Origin: Campylobacter concisus
Lineage (GTDB): Bacteria > Campylobacterota > Campylobacteria > Campylobacterales > Campylobacteraceae
DNA: 64,000 nt
Assembly (NCBI RefSeq): GCF_003049735.1
Contig: NZ_PIRM01000001.1
Location: 744,001 to 808,000 of the forward strand
Reading direction: 5' to 3'
A program made the position numbers and the translations under genes. Every line of letters starts with the position of its first letter. The stretch's first letter is position 1. Below are positions 39,076-48,428 of the stretch, in pieces. Below the pieces are notes generated by a model, which did no database searches, was not told the origin of the DNA, and worked only from the letters and a program-made list of their open reading frames with translations.

Positions 39076-39960
39076 CTATGCAAATACCTTTTGATACTCT
39101 TTTAGAAGTTCACCATTTAGAGTTGCGATCTCGTAGTTTTTCTCATCGGACATCAAAGCAAGAGTTAATTTGTGATTTAGATCGTGACTTCCAGCAAATG
39201 CTGTATAATCGCCCAACAAAGGTGCTCCAAGCAAGCTCAAATCACCAATCGCATCTAAAATTTTGTGCCTTACAAACTCATTTTCAAATCTCAAACCCTC
39301 TGGATTTAGGATATGTGTATCATCGATTGCCACGGCATTATCAAGTGATGCACCAAGGGCTAAATTTTGAGCTTGCAAACGTTGTAAATCTTTCAAAAAC
39401 CCAAAAGTTCTAGCACGAGCTATATTTTTTATAAACGAGCTTTTACTAAAATCAAAAACATATCTTTGTTCACCAATAACTGGATGATCAAACTTTATCG
39501 TATAGTCAAATTTTGGACTTCTTGAAGGTGAAGTTCGTACAAATTTAGAACCCTCAACGACTTCAACTTCACGGCGGACAAGAATCACTTTTTTGCCAGC
39601 ATCAAGATATTTTATGCCAGCTTCATCAAGTAGCATGCAAAAGCTTATTGCACTACCATCCATGACTGGAATTTCATTTGCATCAACAGAAATTCTAATA
39701 TTATCAATACCATAACCATTTATGGCTGACATCAGGTGTTCGATCGTACTAATAAAGCCCTTTTCGTTGCCAACAACGGTTGCCATCTGCGTATTTATAA
39801 CATTTTTAGGTTCAGCTTTAAAACTAATACCAAGATCTTCGCGGTGCAAAATAATACCAGAATTTGCATCAAGAGGTTCTAGTATAAGTCTTATCGGCTC
39901 ACCTTTATGAAGCCCTATACCAACGGTCTCAACGCGTCTTGCGATAGTAGTTTGTTTCAA
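39076..39960 (-). CDS. lpxC: UDP-3-O-acyl-N-acetylglucosamine deacetylase
   Basis: LpxC is the zinc enzyme that commits precursors to lipid A. The 294 residues hold the zinc ligands H75 (STIEHLMSA), H232 and D236 (RHKILDAIGD), and the catalytic H259 (SHDLNH). It starts with TTG preceded by AAGGAAAA; the first residues KQTTIARRVETVGIGLHKG are canonical. It lies 62 nt downstream of the M23 peptidase gene and immediately before the TsaB-like gene. Confidence 0.97.
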   Translation of the reverse strand: MKQTTIARRVETVGIGLHKGEPIRLILEPLDANSGIILHREDLGISFKAEPKNVINTQMATVVGNEKGFISTIEHLMSAINGYGIDNIRISVDANEIPVMDGSAISFCMLLDEAGIKYLDAGKKVILVRREVEVVEGSKFVRTSPSRSPKFDYTIKFDHPVIGEQRYVFDFSKSSFIKNIARARTFGFLKDLQRLQAQNLALGASLDNAVAIDDTHILNPEGLRFENEFVRHKILDAIGDLSLLGAPLLGDYTAFAGSHDLNHKLTLALMSDEKNYEIATLNGELLKEYQKVFA

Positions 39961-40022
39961 GAATTTTCCTTATATTTTTAATCCGCTTATGATAGCACTA
40001 AAAAATCAATTTTGCAAATTTT

Positions 40023-41393
40023 TTAGTTCTTGTCTATCATCGCTTTTGCAGCATCTAAGACACTTGTGATATTGTCTTTTATCCACTTTTTATCCATCCA
40101 TTGTTGAGGTCTTACCTCTTCGCCTTGGACTAAAATTCCAAAGTGAAGGTGATCACCAAGTGCAAGACCACTAGTTCCAGTAGTGCCTATCTGATCGCCA
40201 GCTGCCACTATATCGCCCTCTTTTACTCTAGTGCTTGAGCAGTGTCCATAAAGCGAATAAAGCCCAAATCCATGATCGATCACAATATTTAATCCATAAA
40301 TTCCATTTTCAGATGCAAGTACGACACGGCCGGCATTACTAGCTATTATAGGAGCCGCTGCCACACTTGCAAAGTCTATTCCCATATGCCATGATTCGCT
40401 TACTTGCTCGTTATTATATGTATAGTATCGGTGATCGGCGAAGTCAGCCACTTTTTTACCATTTCTTAGTGGATAAAATGGTGTCACACTAAAGCCAGTT
40501 AACATCTCATCACCAGGATTTGTAGTAAGTGCTGTTATTTTTTCTTCGTTTGAATTTCTAAGCGTTTCATTGACAAATCTCATTTTCTCAAGCCTTGAAA
40601 GCGCGCTTGGATCTTTTGCATATTGATCAGTTAGATCGACTATTTTGCCATCTAAAAATCTATCGTTTAATGCAATAGTTGAAGTTTTATACTTTACATT
40701 TTCGTAAAAATATCTGACATGTGACTTGCTTTCATTGCCTGCAAAGTCTCTTGCAATGACCTCAGCACTAAAATTTTCAACCTGAACTGGCCAAGCAACG
40801 AGTGCTGCATAAAAGCCCTCTTTATAAAATGGCACTGCCTTAAATTTCTTACCAAAATTTGTCTGGACATAGACCTCTTTTAGCTGATTATCAGTTGCTC
40901 TAAAGACCACAACCGCGCTACCACCTTTTGAGATAGAATAAGACTGCGAAAGCACATAAAGATCAGGTTTTGAAGTATCAAGCACTACTTCGACTTTTTT
41001 ACTAGCTTTATTGCCAGTAAAAAAGCTCCATTTGCTAGTATCTACAGCTTCAATATTCATCTCATAAGTATCTTTTTGAGCAAAAAAGCCAGTCTTTGGA
41101 AAGGTTAAATTTACATCAAGCTCGGTACTTGGATTTTGTATGATTTGATTTAATAAATTTAGATCATTTTTCCCATCATTCATACTAATTCGTACAAATT
41201 TTATACCGCTATCGTCTTTAAATTTGATATTCATTGGGGTTCTAAGATTCCAATAAACCTTATCAGCAACACCGATTATCGGTTCATTTCGCTCAAAATC
41301 TTTTGACATCAAAGCGTAGCCAAAACCACCGGCTAAAATTAAAATTAGCAAAAGCACAACAATACCAAATCCGCCAACTCCACGTCTATACAT
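40023..41393 (-). CDS. M23-family zinc metallopeptidase, membrane anchored
   Basis: A likely peptidoglycan DD- or DL-endopeptidase of the LytM/M23 family. The 456 residues have a single N-terminal membrane segment (about 8-29), a long periplasmic beta-rich region, and the M23 domain with zinc ligands H336 and D340 (HMGIDF) and H417 (HLH, 415-417); H384 is the likely catalytic histidine. All catalytic positions are kept, so it should be active. Family members set helical shape in Epsilonproteobacteria. It sits between tyrA and lpxC. Confidence 0.9.
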   Translation of the reverse strand: MYRRGVGGFGIVVLLLILILAGGFGYALMSKDFERNEPIIGVADKVYWNLRTPMNIKFKDDSGIKFVRISMNDGKNDLNLLNQIIQNPSTELDVNLTFPKTGFFAQKDTYEMNIEAVDTSKWSFFTGNKASKKVEVVLDTSKPDLYVLSQSYSISKGGSAVVVFRATDNQLKEVYVQTNFGKKFKAVPFYKEGFYAALVAWPVQVENFSAEVIARDFAGNESKSHVRYFYENVKYKTSTIALNDRFLDGKIVDLTDQYAKDPSALSRLEKMRFVNETLRNSNEEKITALTTNPGDEMLTGFSVTPFYPLRNGKKVADFADHRYYTYNNEQVSESWHMGIDFASVAAAPIIASNAGRVVLASENGIYGLNIVIDHGFGLYSLYGHCSSTRVKEGDIVAAGDQIGTTGTSGLALGDHLHFGILVQGEEVRPQQWMDKKWIKDNITSVLDAAKAMIDKN

Positions 41394-41455
41394 ATATTTT
41401 TACCTTAAATTTAATTTGCAAAATTTTACACGTAAATCAATAAATTTTTAGTTAA

Positions 41456-42286
41456 TTACAAAATTTCTCTTACGGCTCTAGCGTCGCTCATCCAAGCAAA
41501 AAGTTCATCCCAGCTTTCATCTTTTATGAGATCTTTGCACAAATTTAGCTCTTTTTCAAACATATTTATGGCTTCAACAACATTATTTTTATTTTGCTTA
41601 AAAATATCACTCCACATAAAAGGCGAACTCTTTGCGACACGTATCATGCCCTTAAATGTAGGTCCACCTAGTGCTACGATATGCCTTTTATCCTCTTCTT
41701 TTAAAATTCCACTCGCTAGAGAAAATGCAATCGCATGAGGCAAATGCGAAATAAGACCCACGTGATGATCATGTTCTTTCGCACTCATAAAAATAATCTT
41801 CATGCCAAGGCAAGAAAATAACTCCACGCTTCTTTTTACATGTTTTTCTGCGCTCTCAGCAAAGTCACAAACGATAACAGTTGCTCCTGTGTAAAGTGAT
41901 TTAAAAGCAGCCTCTGGACCAGAATACTCAGTACCTGCCATTGGATGAGCTGGGATGAAATTTTTACGAATTTTTTCTGGTACTGCCTCGATGATCTTTT
42001 GTTTGGTTGAGCCAAAATCAATAATAGTTGTATCTTCGCTGATATCAGTTAAATTTTGCACGATACTCACGATAGCCTCGACTGGCACAGCCAAAAAGAT
42101 GATGTCACACTTCTTTTTCATCTCGTCAATGCTTAAAATTTCATGCACCAAGCCAAGTTCTAAGGCCTTTTTGCTATGATTTTCATCTTTGTCATATCCA
42201 CTAACACAAGAGATTAATTTTTCATCTTTTAATGCTAACCCAAGCGAGCCACCCATAAGACCAAGTCCGATGATACCTATTTTCAT
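41456..42286 (-). CDS. tyrA: Prephenate dehydrogenase
   Basis: TyrA oxidises and decarboxylates prephenate to 4-hydroxyphenylpyruvate for tyrosine synthesis. The 276 residues show the NAD motif GLGLMGGSLG, the FGSTKQ segment, and the substrate-binding HPMAGTEYSGPEAA. There is no chorismate mutase or ACT domain, so it is a monofunctional enzyme. It diverges from bamA across an 89-nt gap and is the first gene of the long minus-strand run that ends at ribD. Confidence 0.93.
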   Translation of the reverse strand: MKIGIIGLGLMGGSLGLALKDEKLISCVSGYDKDENHSKKALELGLVHEILSIDEMKKKCDIIFLAVPVEAIVSIVQNLTDISEDTTIIDFGSTKQKIIEAVPEKIRKNFIPAHPMAGTEYSGPEAAFKSLYTGATVIVCDFAESAEKHVKRSVELFSCLGMKIIFMSAKEHDHHVGLISHLPHAIAFSLASGILKEEDKRHIVALGGPTFKGMIRVAKSSPFMWSDIFKQNKNNVVEAINMFEKELNLCKDLIKDESWDELFAWMSDARAVREIL

Positions 42287-42336
42287 AAAAAACCTTCAAA
42301 ATTATAAAATTTAAATTTATTAAAAATAAAATATGA

Positions 42337-42342
42337 TATTAT
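42337..42342 (+). promoter_or_regulatory. Putative -10 box for bamA
   Basis: TATTAT 34 nt upstream of the bamA ATG in the tyrA-bamA divergent gap. The only ribosome site nearby (TAGGTT) is weak. Confidence 0.4.
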
Positions 42343-42375
42343 ACGCACTTATACTAAAACTCTAGGTTAAATTTA

Positions 42376-44631
42376 ATGAGAAAGAAATTATTTTTATTAG
42401 CATTAGCTTTCAGTGGCCTAAGCGCACAAACAATCCAGTCAATAAATTTTAAAGGTCTAATTCACCTTTCGCCTGAAGTAGCAAGCCAAATAATGGGACT
42501 AAAAGTCGGTCAGGATCTGACCCCAAAGCTTAGCGATAAGGCGATCACAAATTTATACAAACAAAACTATTTCGACGATATCTATATAGAAGATACAGGC
42601 AATGGTAATCTTTTAGTAGCTGTAAAAGAGAAGCCAAGTGTTGCTAGAGTCGATCTAAAAGGCGTCGTAACAAATGACAAAACTGCCATAGAGTCGTTAA
42701 TCAATATCAAACCAGGCAATATGTACGATGAGCTTACAATAGAAAAAACCAAAGAGAGAATTCGTCAGTATTATGAGTCAAAGGGTTATTTTGATACCGT
42801 TGTAGACGTAGAAAAACAACCAGTTGCAGATAACGACAGCTCACTTTTTATAACACTCAATATAAACCGTGGCGAAAATATGATAATCAAAAATGTAAAT
42901 TTAATCGGTGCAAAAGAGTTTGATTATGACGACATTGAGCCAGTAGTTGCAAATAAAAGTAGAGAATTTATGGGCTGGCTTTGGGGCAGAAATGACGGTA
43001 AAGTTAAACTTTTCGAGCTTGAAAATGATCCAGCAAGAATACAAGACAAATATTTTCAAAAAGGCTATTTAGACGCGACTATTTCGTCACCTTATTTAAA
43101 TTCATCGTTTGATAATTACACGGCTGATCTTACTTATTATGTTCATGAAGGTGAGCCTTATAAGGTTTCAAATGTAAGTATTACAGCACCTGAAGAGCTA
43201 GAGCTTGATACTAAAAAGATCATAGATGACTTTAGGCTTGAGGCTGGTGATACGATGAACTCAGCAAGACTTCGCCAAGATATGAAAAAGCTCGATGATA
43301 TGGTTGCTGATAAAGGTTATGCATTTGTAAAAGTCTATCCAAAGACTGATAAATTTGATGAAAATAAAACTGTCGATATTGACTACGAAGTCGATCCTGG
43401 TGAAAAAGTATATATAAGAAATGTTCAAATTTCAGGAAACGATAGGACCGTTGACCGTGTTGTAAGACGTGAACTTTATCTAACTGAAGGAAATTTATAT
43501 AGTAGAACCGACCTTCAAGACTCAAAAGATGCACTAAAAAGAACAAGCTACTTTGATGATGTTGAGATAGAAGAAGATCCGGTTGATAAAAATACAGTTG
43601 ATCTAAAAGTAAAAGTAAAAGAAGCCTCAACTGGCTCAATAAGTGGTGGTATCGGATACGGCAGTAGTGACGGACTATTATTAAATGCAGCACTTTCTGA
43701 CACAAATATCTTTGGTTCTGGTCTTCAAGGGCAAATAAGCGTAGATAAGAGCGACAGAGAGCTTTCAGGCCAGATAAGTCTTACAAACCCAAGAATTTTC
43801 GACTCAGAGTATAGCCTTGGCGGAACACTTTATGCAAATGACTATGACTGGAGAACATATAAAGAGAGAAGCTATGGCTTTAGCACAACACTAGGTAGAA
43901 AACTAACTAGAAATTTAAGCGCATCACTTACTTACAACATTGAGCAAAGCAAAATTACTTTAAAAGATGATGAACTAAGAGATATTAACACAAAAACAAA
44001 AAAAGAAATTTATAGAGAAGGTAAAGCCATAAAAAGCGCCATAACTCCGGCTTTAACATATAACAGCACTGATGATTATTACTTGCCAAGACGTGGCATC
44101 ATAGCTAGCACATCATTTGAGATAGCTGGACTTGGTGGCGATATAGACTTTGTTAAAAACCGCACAAATTTCAACTACTACCTAGGTCTTAGAGAGTACA
44201 TCGACTACGATCTTATCTTAAGATACAAAGCAAGCTTTGGCAAAATTTGGGAAAGAGGATATACTCCGATCAACGAAAGACTTTACCTTGGTGGCATAAG
44301 AAGCTTACGTGGTTACGAGAGCAGGACTGTATCTCCAAAGGTAAAATATAATGGCGACTACTACGAATATGGCGGCGAAACTTCGTTTAATAATTCAGCT
44401 GAAATAAGCTTCCCTATAATAGATCGTGTCAAAATGCGTGGCGTTGTATTTTACGACTATGGCATGATCGGTGAAAATAGTCTAAATGAGATTAAAAGAT
44501 CATCAGTTGGAACCGGCATAGAATGGATAACTCCTATTGGACCACTTCAACTAATCTTTGCAAAAGCTCTTAAACCTAAAGAGGGCGATGATACAAATAC
44601 ATTTGAATTTACTATCGGAAGACGATTCTAG
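42376..44631 (+). CDS. bamA: Outer membrane protein assembly factor BamA
   Basis: BamA inserts beta-barrel proteins into the outer membrane. The 751 residues start with a signal peptide (MRKKLFLLALAFSGLSAQT), continue with five POTRA domains (about 20-400), and end in a 16-strand barrel. The barrel carries the LYLGGIRSLRGYESRTVSP motif (RGY/F of loop 6) near residue 640, and the final residues FTIGRRF end in an aromatic. It stands apart from skp/lpxD, unlike in enteric bacteria, as it does in C. jejuni. Confidence 0.96.
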   Translation: MRKKLFLLALAFSGLSAQTIQSINFKGLIHLSPEVASQIMGLKVGQDLTPKLSDKAITNLYKQNYFDDIYIEDTGNGNLLVAVKEKPSVARVDLKGVVTNDKTAIESLINIKPGNMYDELTIEKTKERIRQYYESKGYFDTVVDVEKQPVADNDSSLFITLNINRGENMIIKNVNLIGAKEFDYDDIEPVVANKSREFMGWLWGRNDGKVKLFELENDPARIQDKYFQKGYLDATISSPYLNSSFDNYTADLTYYVHEGEPYKVSNVSITAPEELELDTKKIIDDFRLEAGDTMNSARLRQDMKKLDDMVADKGYAFVKVYPKTDKFDENKTVDIDYEVDPGEKVYIRNVQISGNDRTVDRVVRRELYLTEGNLYSRTDLQDSKDALKRTSYFDDVEIEEDPVDKNTVDLKVKVKEASTGSISGGIGYGSSDGLLLNAALSDTNIFGSGLQGQISVDKSDRELSGQISLTNPRIFDSEYSLGGTLYANDYDWRTYKERSYGFSTTLGRKLTRNLSASLTYNIEQSKITLKDDELRDINTKTKKEIYREGKAIKSAITPALTYNSTDDYYLPRRGIIASTSFEIAGLGGDIDFVKNRTNFNYYLGLREYIDYDLILRYKASFGKIWERGYTPINERLYLGGIRSLRGYESRTVSPKVKYNGDYYEYGGETSFNNSAEISFPIIDRVKMRGVVFYDYGMIGENSLNEIKRSSVGTGIEWITPIGPLQLIFAKALKPKEGDDTNTFEFTIGRRF

Positions 44632-44639
44632 CAAGATAC

Positions 44640-44667
44640 TTTAAAGGGGCCAACTTACCCCTTTAAA
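44640..44667 (+). terminator. Hairpin after bamA
   Basis: TTTAAAGGGG (44640-44649) pairs perfectly with CCCCTTTAAA (44658-44667) around an 8-nt loop, 9 nt after the bamA stop. It lacks a following U-run, so it may act as a weak terminator or an mRNA 3' end stabiliser. Confidence 0.55.
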
Positions 44668-44718
44668 CCTCCACAAATAAACAAACTTTAAGTCATATAA
44701 GAAAAAGCAAGGCAAACA

Positions 44719-44735
44719 TTAGATATAATCCCACA
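44719..44735 (+). promoter_or_regulatory. Promoter core of accD, shared with slyD
   Basis: TTAGATATAATCCCACA contains TATAAT at 44724-44729, 32 nt before the accD ATG. The identical 17-nt string occurs on the minus strand in front of slyD (52305-52321). Confidence 0.65.
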
Positions 44736-44760
44736 ATTTTTAATATAAGTGGGTAAAAAT

Positions 44761-45675
44761 ATGAATTTCTCAGACATTTTTTCAAAGATAAGAAAAGCTC
44801 AACCTCGTCCAGAAGAAGCACCTACACACTGGGTAAAATGCGATAATTGTCACTCACTGATGTACTACAAAGAAGTTGAAGCTTGTTTTAATGTATGCCC
44901 AAAATGCGGTTATCATATGAGACTAAAAGCTACCGATCGTATAAATTTGATCTGTGATGAAGATAGCTTTGTAGAATTTGACGCAAATTTAAAGCCAGTT
45001 GATCCATTAAATTTTGTTGATAAAAAATCATACAAAAAAAGAATTACAGAGAATAAAGAAAAAACAGGACGCACAAGCTCCGTGATATGCGGCGAAGGTA
45101 AATGCGACGGACAAGAGATCCAGCTAGTTGTTTTTGACTTTGGCTTCATGGGTGGTTCGCTAGCTTCAGTTGAGGGTGAAAAGATCGTAAGAGCGATAAA
45201 ACGAGCGATAGAAAAACGCCAAGCTTTAGTCATAGTGAGTGCTTCAGGCGGAGCTAGAATGCAAGAGAGTACATTTTCTTTGATGCAAATGTCAAAGACA
45301 TCAGCCGCTTTAAAACTACTTGATGAAGCAAAGCTGCCTTATATCTCAATACTTACTGATCCGACAATGGGTGGTGTTAGCGCCTCTTTTGCTTGGCTTG
45401 GAGATCTAATAATCGCCGAACCTGGTGCATTGATAGGCTTTGCTGGTCAAAGAGTCATCAAACAAACCATTGGTGCTGACCTTCCAGAGGGATTTCAAAG
45501 AGCTGAGTTTTTGTTAGAACATGGCTTAATCGATGCTATTGTGCCAAGAAGCGAACATAAAAAATATATAAGCGATATGGTTAAATTTCTCACAGATAAC
45601 AAGACAATGCATCAAAAAGAAAGACAAGATGAGAGCGGAAATAACTTTGAACTAAAGCTAAAAACCAAAGGCTAA
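44761..45675 (+). CDS. accD: Acetyl-CoA carboxylase carboxyltransferase subunit beta
   Basis: AccD pairs with AccA to transfer the carboxyl group to acetyl-CoA, the committed step of fatty acid synthesis. The protein (304 residues from the ATG at 44761) has a zinc ribbon with C27, C30, C46 and C49, then the carboxyltransferase core ([36 protein letters not shown]). An in-frame GTG 12 nt upstream is less likely because it lies within the probable leader. It begins a tightly packed plus-strand unit that runs to the recO-like gene. Confidence 0.96.
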   Translation: MNFSDIFSKIRKAQPRPEEAPTHWVKCDNCHSLMYYKEVEACFNVCPKCGYHMRLKATDRINLICDEDSFVEFDANLKPVDPLNFVDKKSYKKRITENKEKTGRTSSVICGEGKCDGQEIQLVVFDFGFMGGSLASVEGEKIVRAIKRAIEKRQALVIVSASGGARMQESTFSLMQMSKTSAALKLLDEAKLPYISILTDPTMGGVSASFAWLGDLIIAEPGALIGFAGQRVIKQTIGADLPEGFQRAEFLLEHGLIDAIVPRSEHKKYISDMVKFLTDNKTMHQKERQDESGNNFELKLKTKG

Positions 45676-45677
45676 AT

Positions 45678-46133
45678 TTGGAAATTTCAGTTTTTAGCAT
45701 TCAAAAATCATCACGTGACAACTTTGAAAACGAAATACAAGAATATATAAAAATGAGTGCAAAATTTGCCAAGATAAACGATAAAGTCTTTTTCAATGAA
45801 AAAATAGCAAAAGCTCAAAGTGCCGGAAAAAGCGAAGCATTAAGAGCCTATGATGAAATTTATGAGCCAAATTTAAAAGGCTTTTGCGTAATGCTTGATG
45901 AAAATGGCTTGCAACTTGACAGCCAAGAATTCGCACAAATTTTAAACTCAAATTCACAAATTAACTTTTTCATAGGTGGAGCTTACGGCCTTAGCCAAAA
46001 TTTAAAGAATAAAGCACAAAAAATCGTAAGTTTGAGCAAGATGACGATGGCACATAAGGTTGCCAAGCTTGTACTTTTTGAGCAAATTTTTAGAGCACTT
46101 TGCATAAATGCAAACCACCCATATCACAAATAA
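45678..46133 (+). CDS. rlmH: 23S rRNA pseudouridine-1915 N3-methyltransferase RlmH
   Basis: RlmH is a small SPOUT methyltransferase acting on helix 69 of 23S rRNA. The 151 residues have the glycine-rich knot region [10 protein letters not shown] near residue 100 and the terminal [23 protein letters not shown] block; a YHK tail matches the conserved C-terminal Tyr. The start is TTG, 2 nt after the accD stop. Ordering accD-rlmH-dksA-like is the same in C. jejuni. Confidence 0.94.
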   Translation: MEISVFSIQKSSRDNFENEIQEYIKMSAKFAKINDKVFFNEKIAKAQSAGKSEALRAYDEIYEPNLKGFCVMLDENGLQLDSQEFAQILNSNSQINFFIGGAYGLSQNLKNKAQKIVSLSKMTMAHKVAKLVLFEQIFRALCINANHPYHK

Positions 46134-46143
46134 AGGAATATAA

Positions 46144-46500
46144 ATGACACAAACTGAGCTAAATTTTTTTAAAAAATTACTTGAAGAAAGAAAATTACAG
46201 ATCAAAAAAAATATCTATGATTCATCTGTTGAAGTAAATGGCTTAAGAGATAGTGGTGTAAGCGATGAGTTTGATATAGCTTCAGTGAATACAGACCAGC
46301 TAATAGAGCATTCCATCTCAACACAGCAAAGAGCGGAGCTATCAGAGATAGATGAAGCACTAGAGAAGATAGCAAATAAAACTTATGGAATTTGTGATAT
46401 GTGCGAAGAGGAGATCAGCATACCGCGACTTAAAGTAAAACCACATGCAAAATACTGCATAACTTGCCGTGAAATAATCGAAAAAACAGCAAAAAACTAA
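46144..46500 (+). CDS. DksA/TraR-family C4 zinc-finger protein
   Basis: A 118-residue protein of the DksA/TraR family, which binds RNA polymerase in the secondary channel and modulates stringent control. The N-terminal half is a coiled coil; the zinc finger has C84, C87, C105 and C108. The coiled-coil turn contains D43-F44-D45 in place of the DxxDxA tip, so equivalence to E. coli DksA is not certain. It is an in-operon gene between rlmH and a membrane protein. Confidence 0.9.
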   Translation: MTQTELNFFKKLLEERKLQIKKNIYDSSVEVNGLRDSGVSDEFDIASVNTDQLIEHSISTQQRAELSEIDEALEKIANKTYGICDMCEEEISIPRLKVKPHAKYCITCREIIEKTAKN

Positions 46501-46509
46501 GGAGAAAAT

Positions 46510-47508
46510 ATGAAAACTAGAAAATTTCTCGTCTACTGCATAATCTACATAGTAGTTGTTGCAGGACTCACTTATTCTCTTAATAGTTCTGATTACACAT
46601 TTGAGCTTTTAGGCCAAACTATAACTTTACCAATTGCTATTTGGGTCGCTCTTCCAGTAGCTGTTTTAGCACTTCTAGCTCTACTTCATATCGCTTATCA
46701 TGGATATGCTTTTTATAGATATAAAAAATGGATCAAAAAAGATAGCCAGCTTTATAAAGATTTAGCTAAAGAGACGCTTCTTGGCTTCGAGAGCAATAAA
46801 GACTTCAAAACCGATACCTACAAGATCGCCTCACAGCTTACTCGCTCTATCTCACCAGTAGGCGAGCTTAAAGATGTCGGTGTAGATGATGCCGAGATAA
46901 ACAATATCTTACAAACTATAAAAAGTATAAAAAATAAAGAGATCGTCGATCTAAAGAAATTTAGACTAGCAAAAGATAGCAAGTTAAATATCCTAAATGA
47001 GCTAAATAAGATCGAGCAACTACCTACTTACTATCTTGACATACTTAAAAATCAAGATCAAAATGAGAGCCTTAAAAAAGCTGCATTTGATAAACTCATA
47101 AAAGTAGCTTCTTTTAGCGAGATCAAAAGATTAAATTTTGAACTAGCTAGTGAAGATATAATGCTTATTATTACCCGCTTTGTAAATGACGAGATCGATC
47201 TAAGCAGTGATGAAATTTTTGATCTTTTAAACAACGCAAAAGTGACAAAAGCACAATACGACAAAGCAGCCATAATGCTTAAAAATAAGCTAAAACCAGA
47301 TGCATTTATCGGCATCTTTGAGAAGCTAAAAAGCATCCATGCTGACGCTGATGAAGCTTACGTTTATGCACTGTTTGAGCTTCAAATGCTTGATAAAGTA
47401 AGAGAGGCTATCGAAGGAAGCGACCCAGATGAGTTTAAAGAGATAAAGGTCTTGCTGTTTTTACGAGATAACGGCAAAATGGTGCCTAGCTCGTTATTTT
47501 TTAAATGA
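46510..47508 (+). CDS. Conserved two-helix membrane protein
   Basis: No functional family is recognised. The 332 residues start with two hydrophobic helices (about 7-24 and 40-66), followed by a long cytoplasmic, helix-rich domain with many Lys, Leu and Asp residues. A short ORF start ATG with GGAGAAA supports it, and the stop overlaps dus by 4 nt. The same gene at this position is conserved in Campylobacter, so selection for it is likely. Confidence 0.8.
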   Translation: MKTRKFLVYCIIYIVVVAGLTYSLNSSDYTFELLGQTITLPIAIWVALPVAVLALLALLHIAYHGYAFYRYKKWIKKDSQLYKDLAKETLLGFESNKDFKTDTYKIASQLTRSISPVGELKDVGVDDAEINNILQTIKSIKNKEIVDLKKFRLAKDSKLNILNELNKIEQLPTYYLDILKNQDQNESLKKAAFDKLIKVASFSEIKRLNFELASEDIMLIITRFVNDEIDLSSDEIFDLLNNAKVTKAQYDKAAIMLKNKLKPDAFIGIFEKLKSIHADADEAYVYALFELQMLDKVREAIEGSDPDEFKEIKVLLFLRDNGKMVPSSLFFK

Positions 47509-48428
47509 TAGACTTTAGTAAAAAGCCACTTTTCTTAGCACCTCTTGCTGGCTTTTCTGACTTGCCACTAAGAAGCGTAGTTAAGAAATTTGGCTGTGAT
47601 GTCACTGTTAGCGAAATGATCAGCGCAAATGCCTTGGTCTATGAGAGCAGTGACAAAACTCTTGAAATGCTTAAAAAATCCTCAAACGAAGAGCCATACG
47701 TCGTCCAGATAGCTGGTAATGACATAGAAAATATAAAAAAAGCTGTGCAGATCATTAATAAATTTGATGGAATTTATGGGCTCGATCTAAACTGCGGCTG
47801 CCCCGTACCAAAGGTCGTTAGACAAGGAGCGGGTTCTGCATTACTAAACGATCTTGACAAACTTCAAAGCATAATCTCAGCTATAAAAAGCGTCTCAAAC
47901 AAAGAGAGCCTAAGCGTTAAATTTAGACTTGGCTTTAACGACAAAAATGAAGAAAAGATCGCAAAGGCCTGTGAAGAAGCAGGTGCAAACTATATCGCAG
48001 TGCATGGACGTACAAGAGCTGGGGGATACAGAGCAAAGGTTGATTACGAAGCGATCGCTAGAGTAAAGGCGAGCGTAAAAATCCCAGTCGTTGCAAATGG
48101 CGATATAAATGCGCAAAATGCAGATGAAATTTTAAACCTTACAAAGTGTGACGCTCTCATGATCGGTAGAGCAAGTATTGGTAATCCTTGGATATTTCAC
48201 GAGATAAAGACTAAAACTAGCGTGGATAAAGCGCTAAAGCAAAAGATCATATTAGCTCACTTTGATGCGATGATCGAGCACTACGGCGAGCACGGACTTT
48301 GCATATTTAGAAAACACTTGCATCAGTACAGCAAGGGCATCGACGGCGCAACAACATTTAGAAATGATATAAATTTTATCAAAGACGTGACAGCGATGAA
48401 AGAGCGCATAAGGGAGTTTTTTGCCTAG
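47505..48428 (+). CDS. dus: tRNA-dihydrouridine synthase (DusB-like)
   Basis: A flavin enzyme reducing uridines in the D loop of tRNA. The 307 residues have the TIM-barrel motifs LAPLAGFSDLPLR, VVQIAGND, LNCGCPVPKVVRQGAGSALL (catalytic cysteine) and VHGRTRAGGYRAKVD. The GCP cysteine is present. The specific Dus subfamily is assigned from the overall motif spelling; which uridine is modified is not determined here. The start overlaps the preceding gene by 4 nt; its TAG stop is directly followed by the next gene's ATG. Confidence 0.93.
   Translation: MIDFSKKPLFLAPLAGFSDLPLRSVVKKFGCDVTVSEMISANALVYESSDKTLEMLKKSSNEEPYVVQIAGNDIENIKKAVQIINKFDGIYGLDLNCGCPVPKVVRQGAGSALLNDLDKLQSIISAIKSVSNKESLSVKFRLGFNDKNEEKIAKACEEAGANYIAVHGRTRAGGYRAKVDYEAIARVKASVKIPVVANGDINAQNADEILNLTKCDALMIGRASIGNPWIFHEIKTKTSVDKALKQKIILAHFDAMIEHYGEHGLCIFRKHLHQYSKGIDGATTFRNDINFIKDVTAMKERIREFFA

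Noticed and set aside
43232..43705. Leucine- and tyrosine-rich open frame on the minus strand opposite bamA
   Set aside because: It is an antisense frame of a clear BamA gene, with no ribosome site or plausible fold. Its bias follows from the POTRA and barrel codon usage.
44749..44760. GTG start for accD
   Set aside because: It is in frame but leaves a very short leader after the TATAAT box and adds four residues before the usual MNFSDIF-like start.
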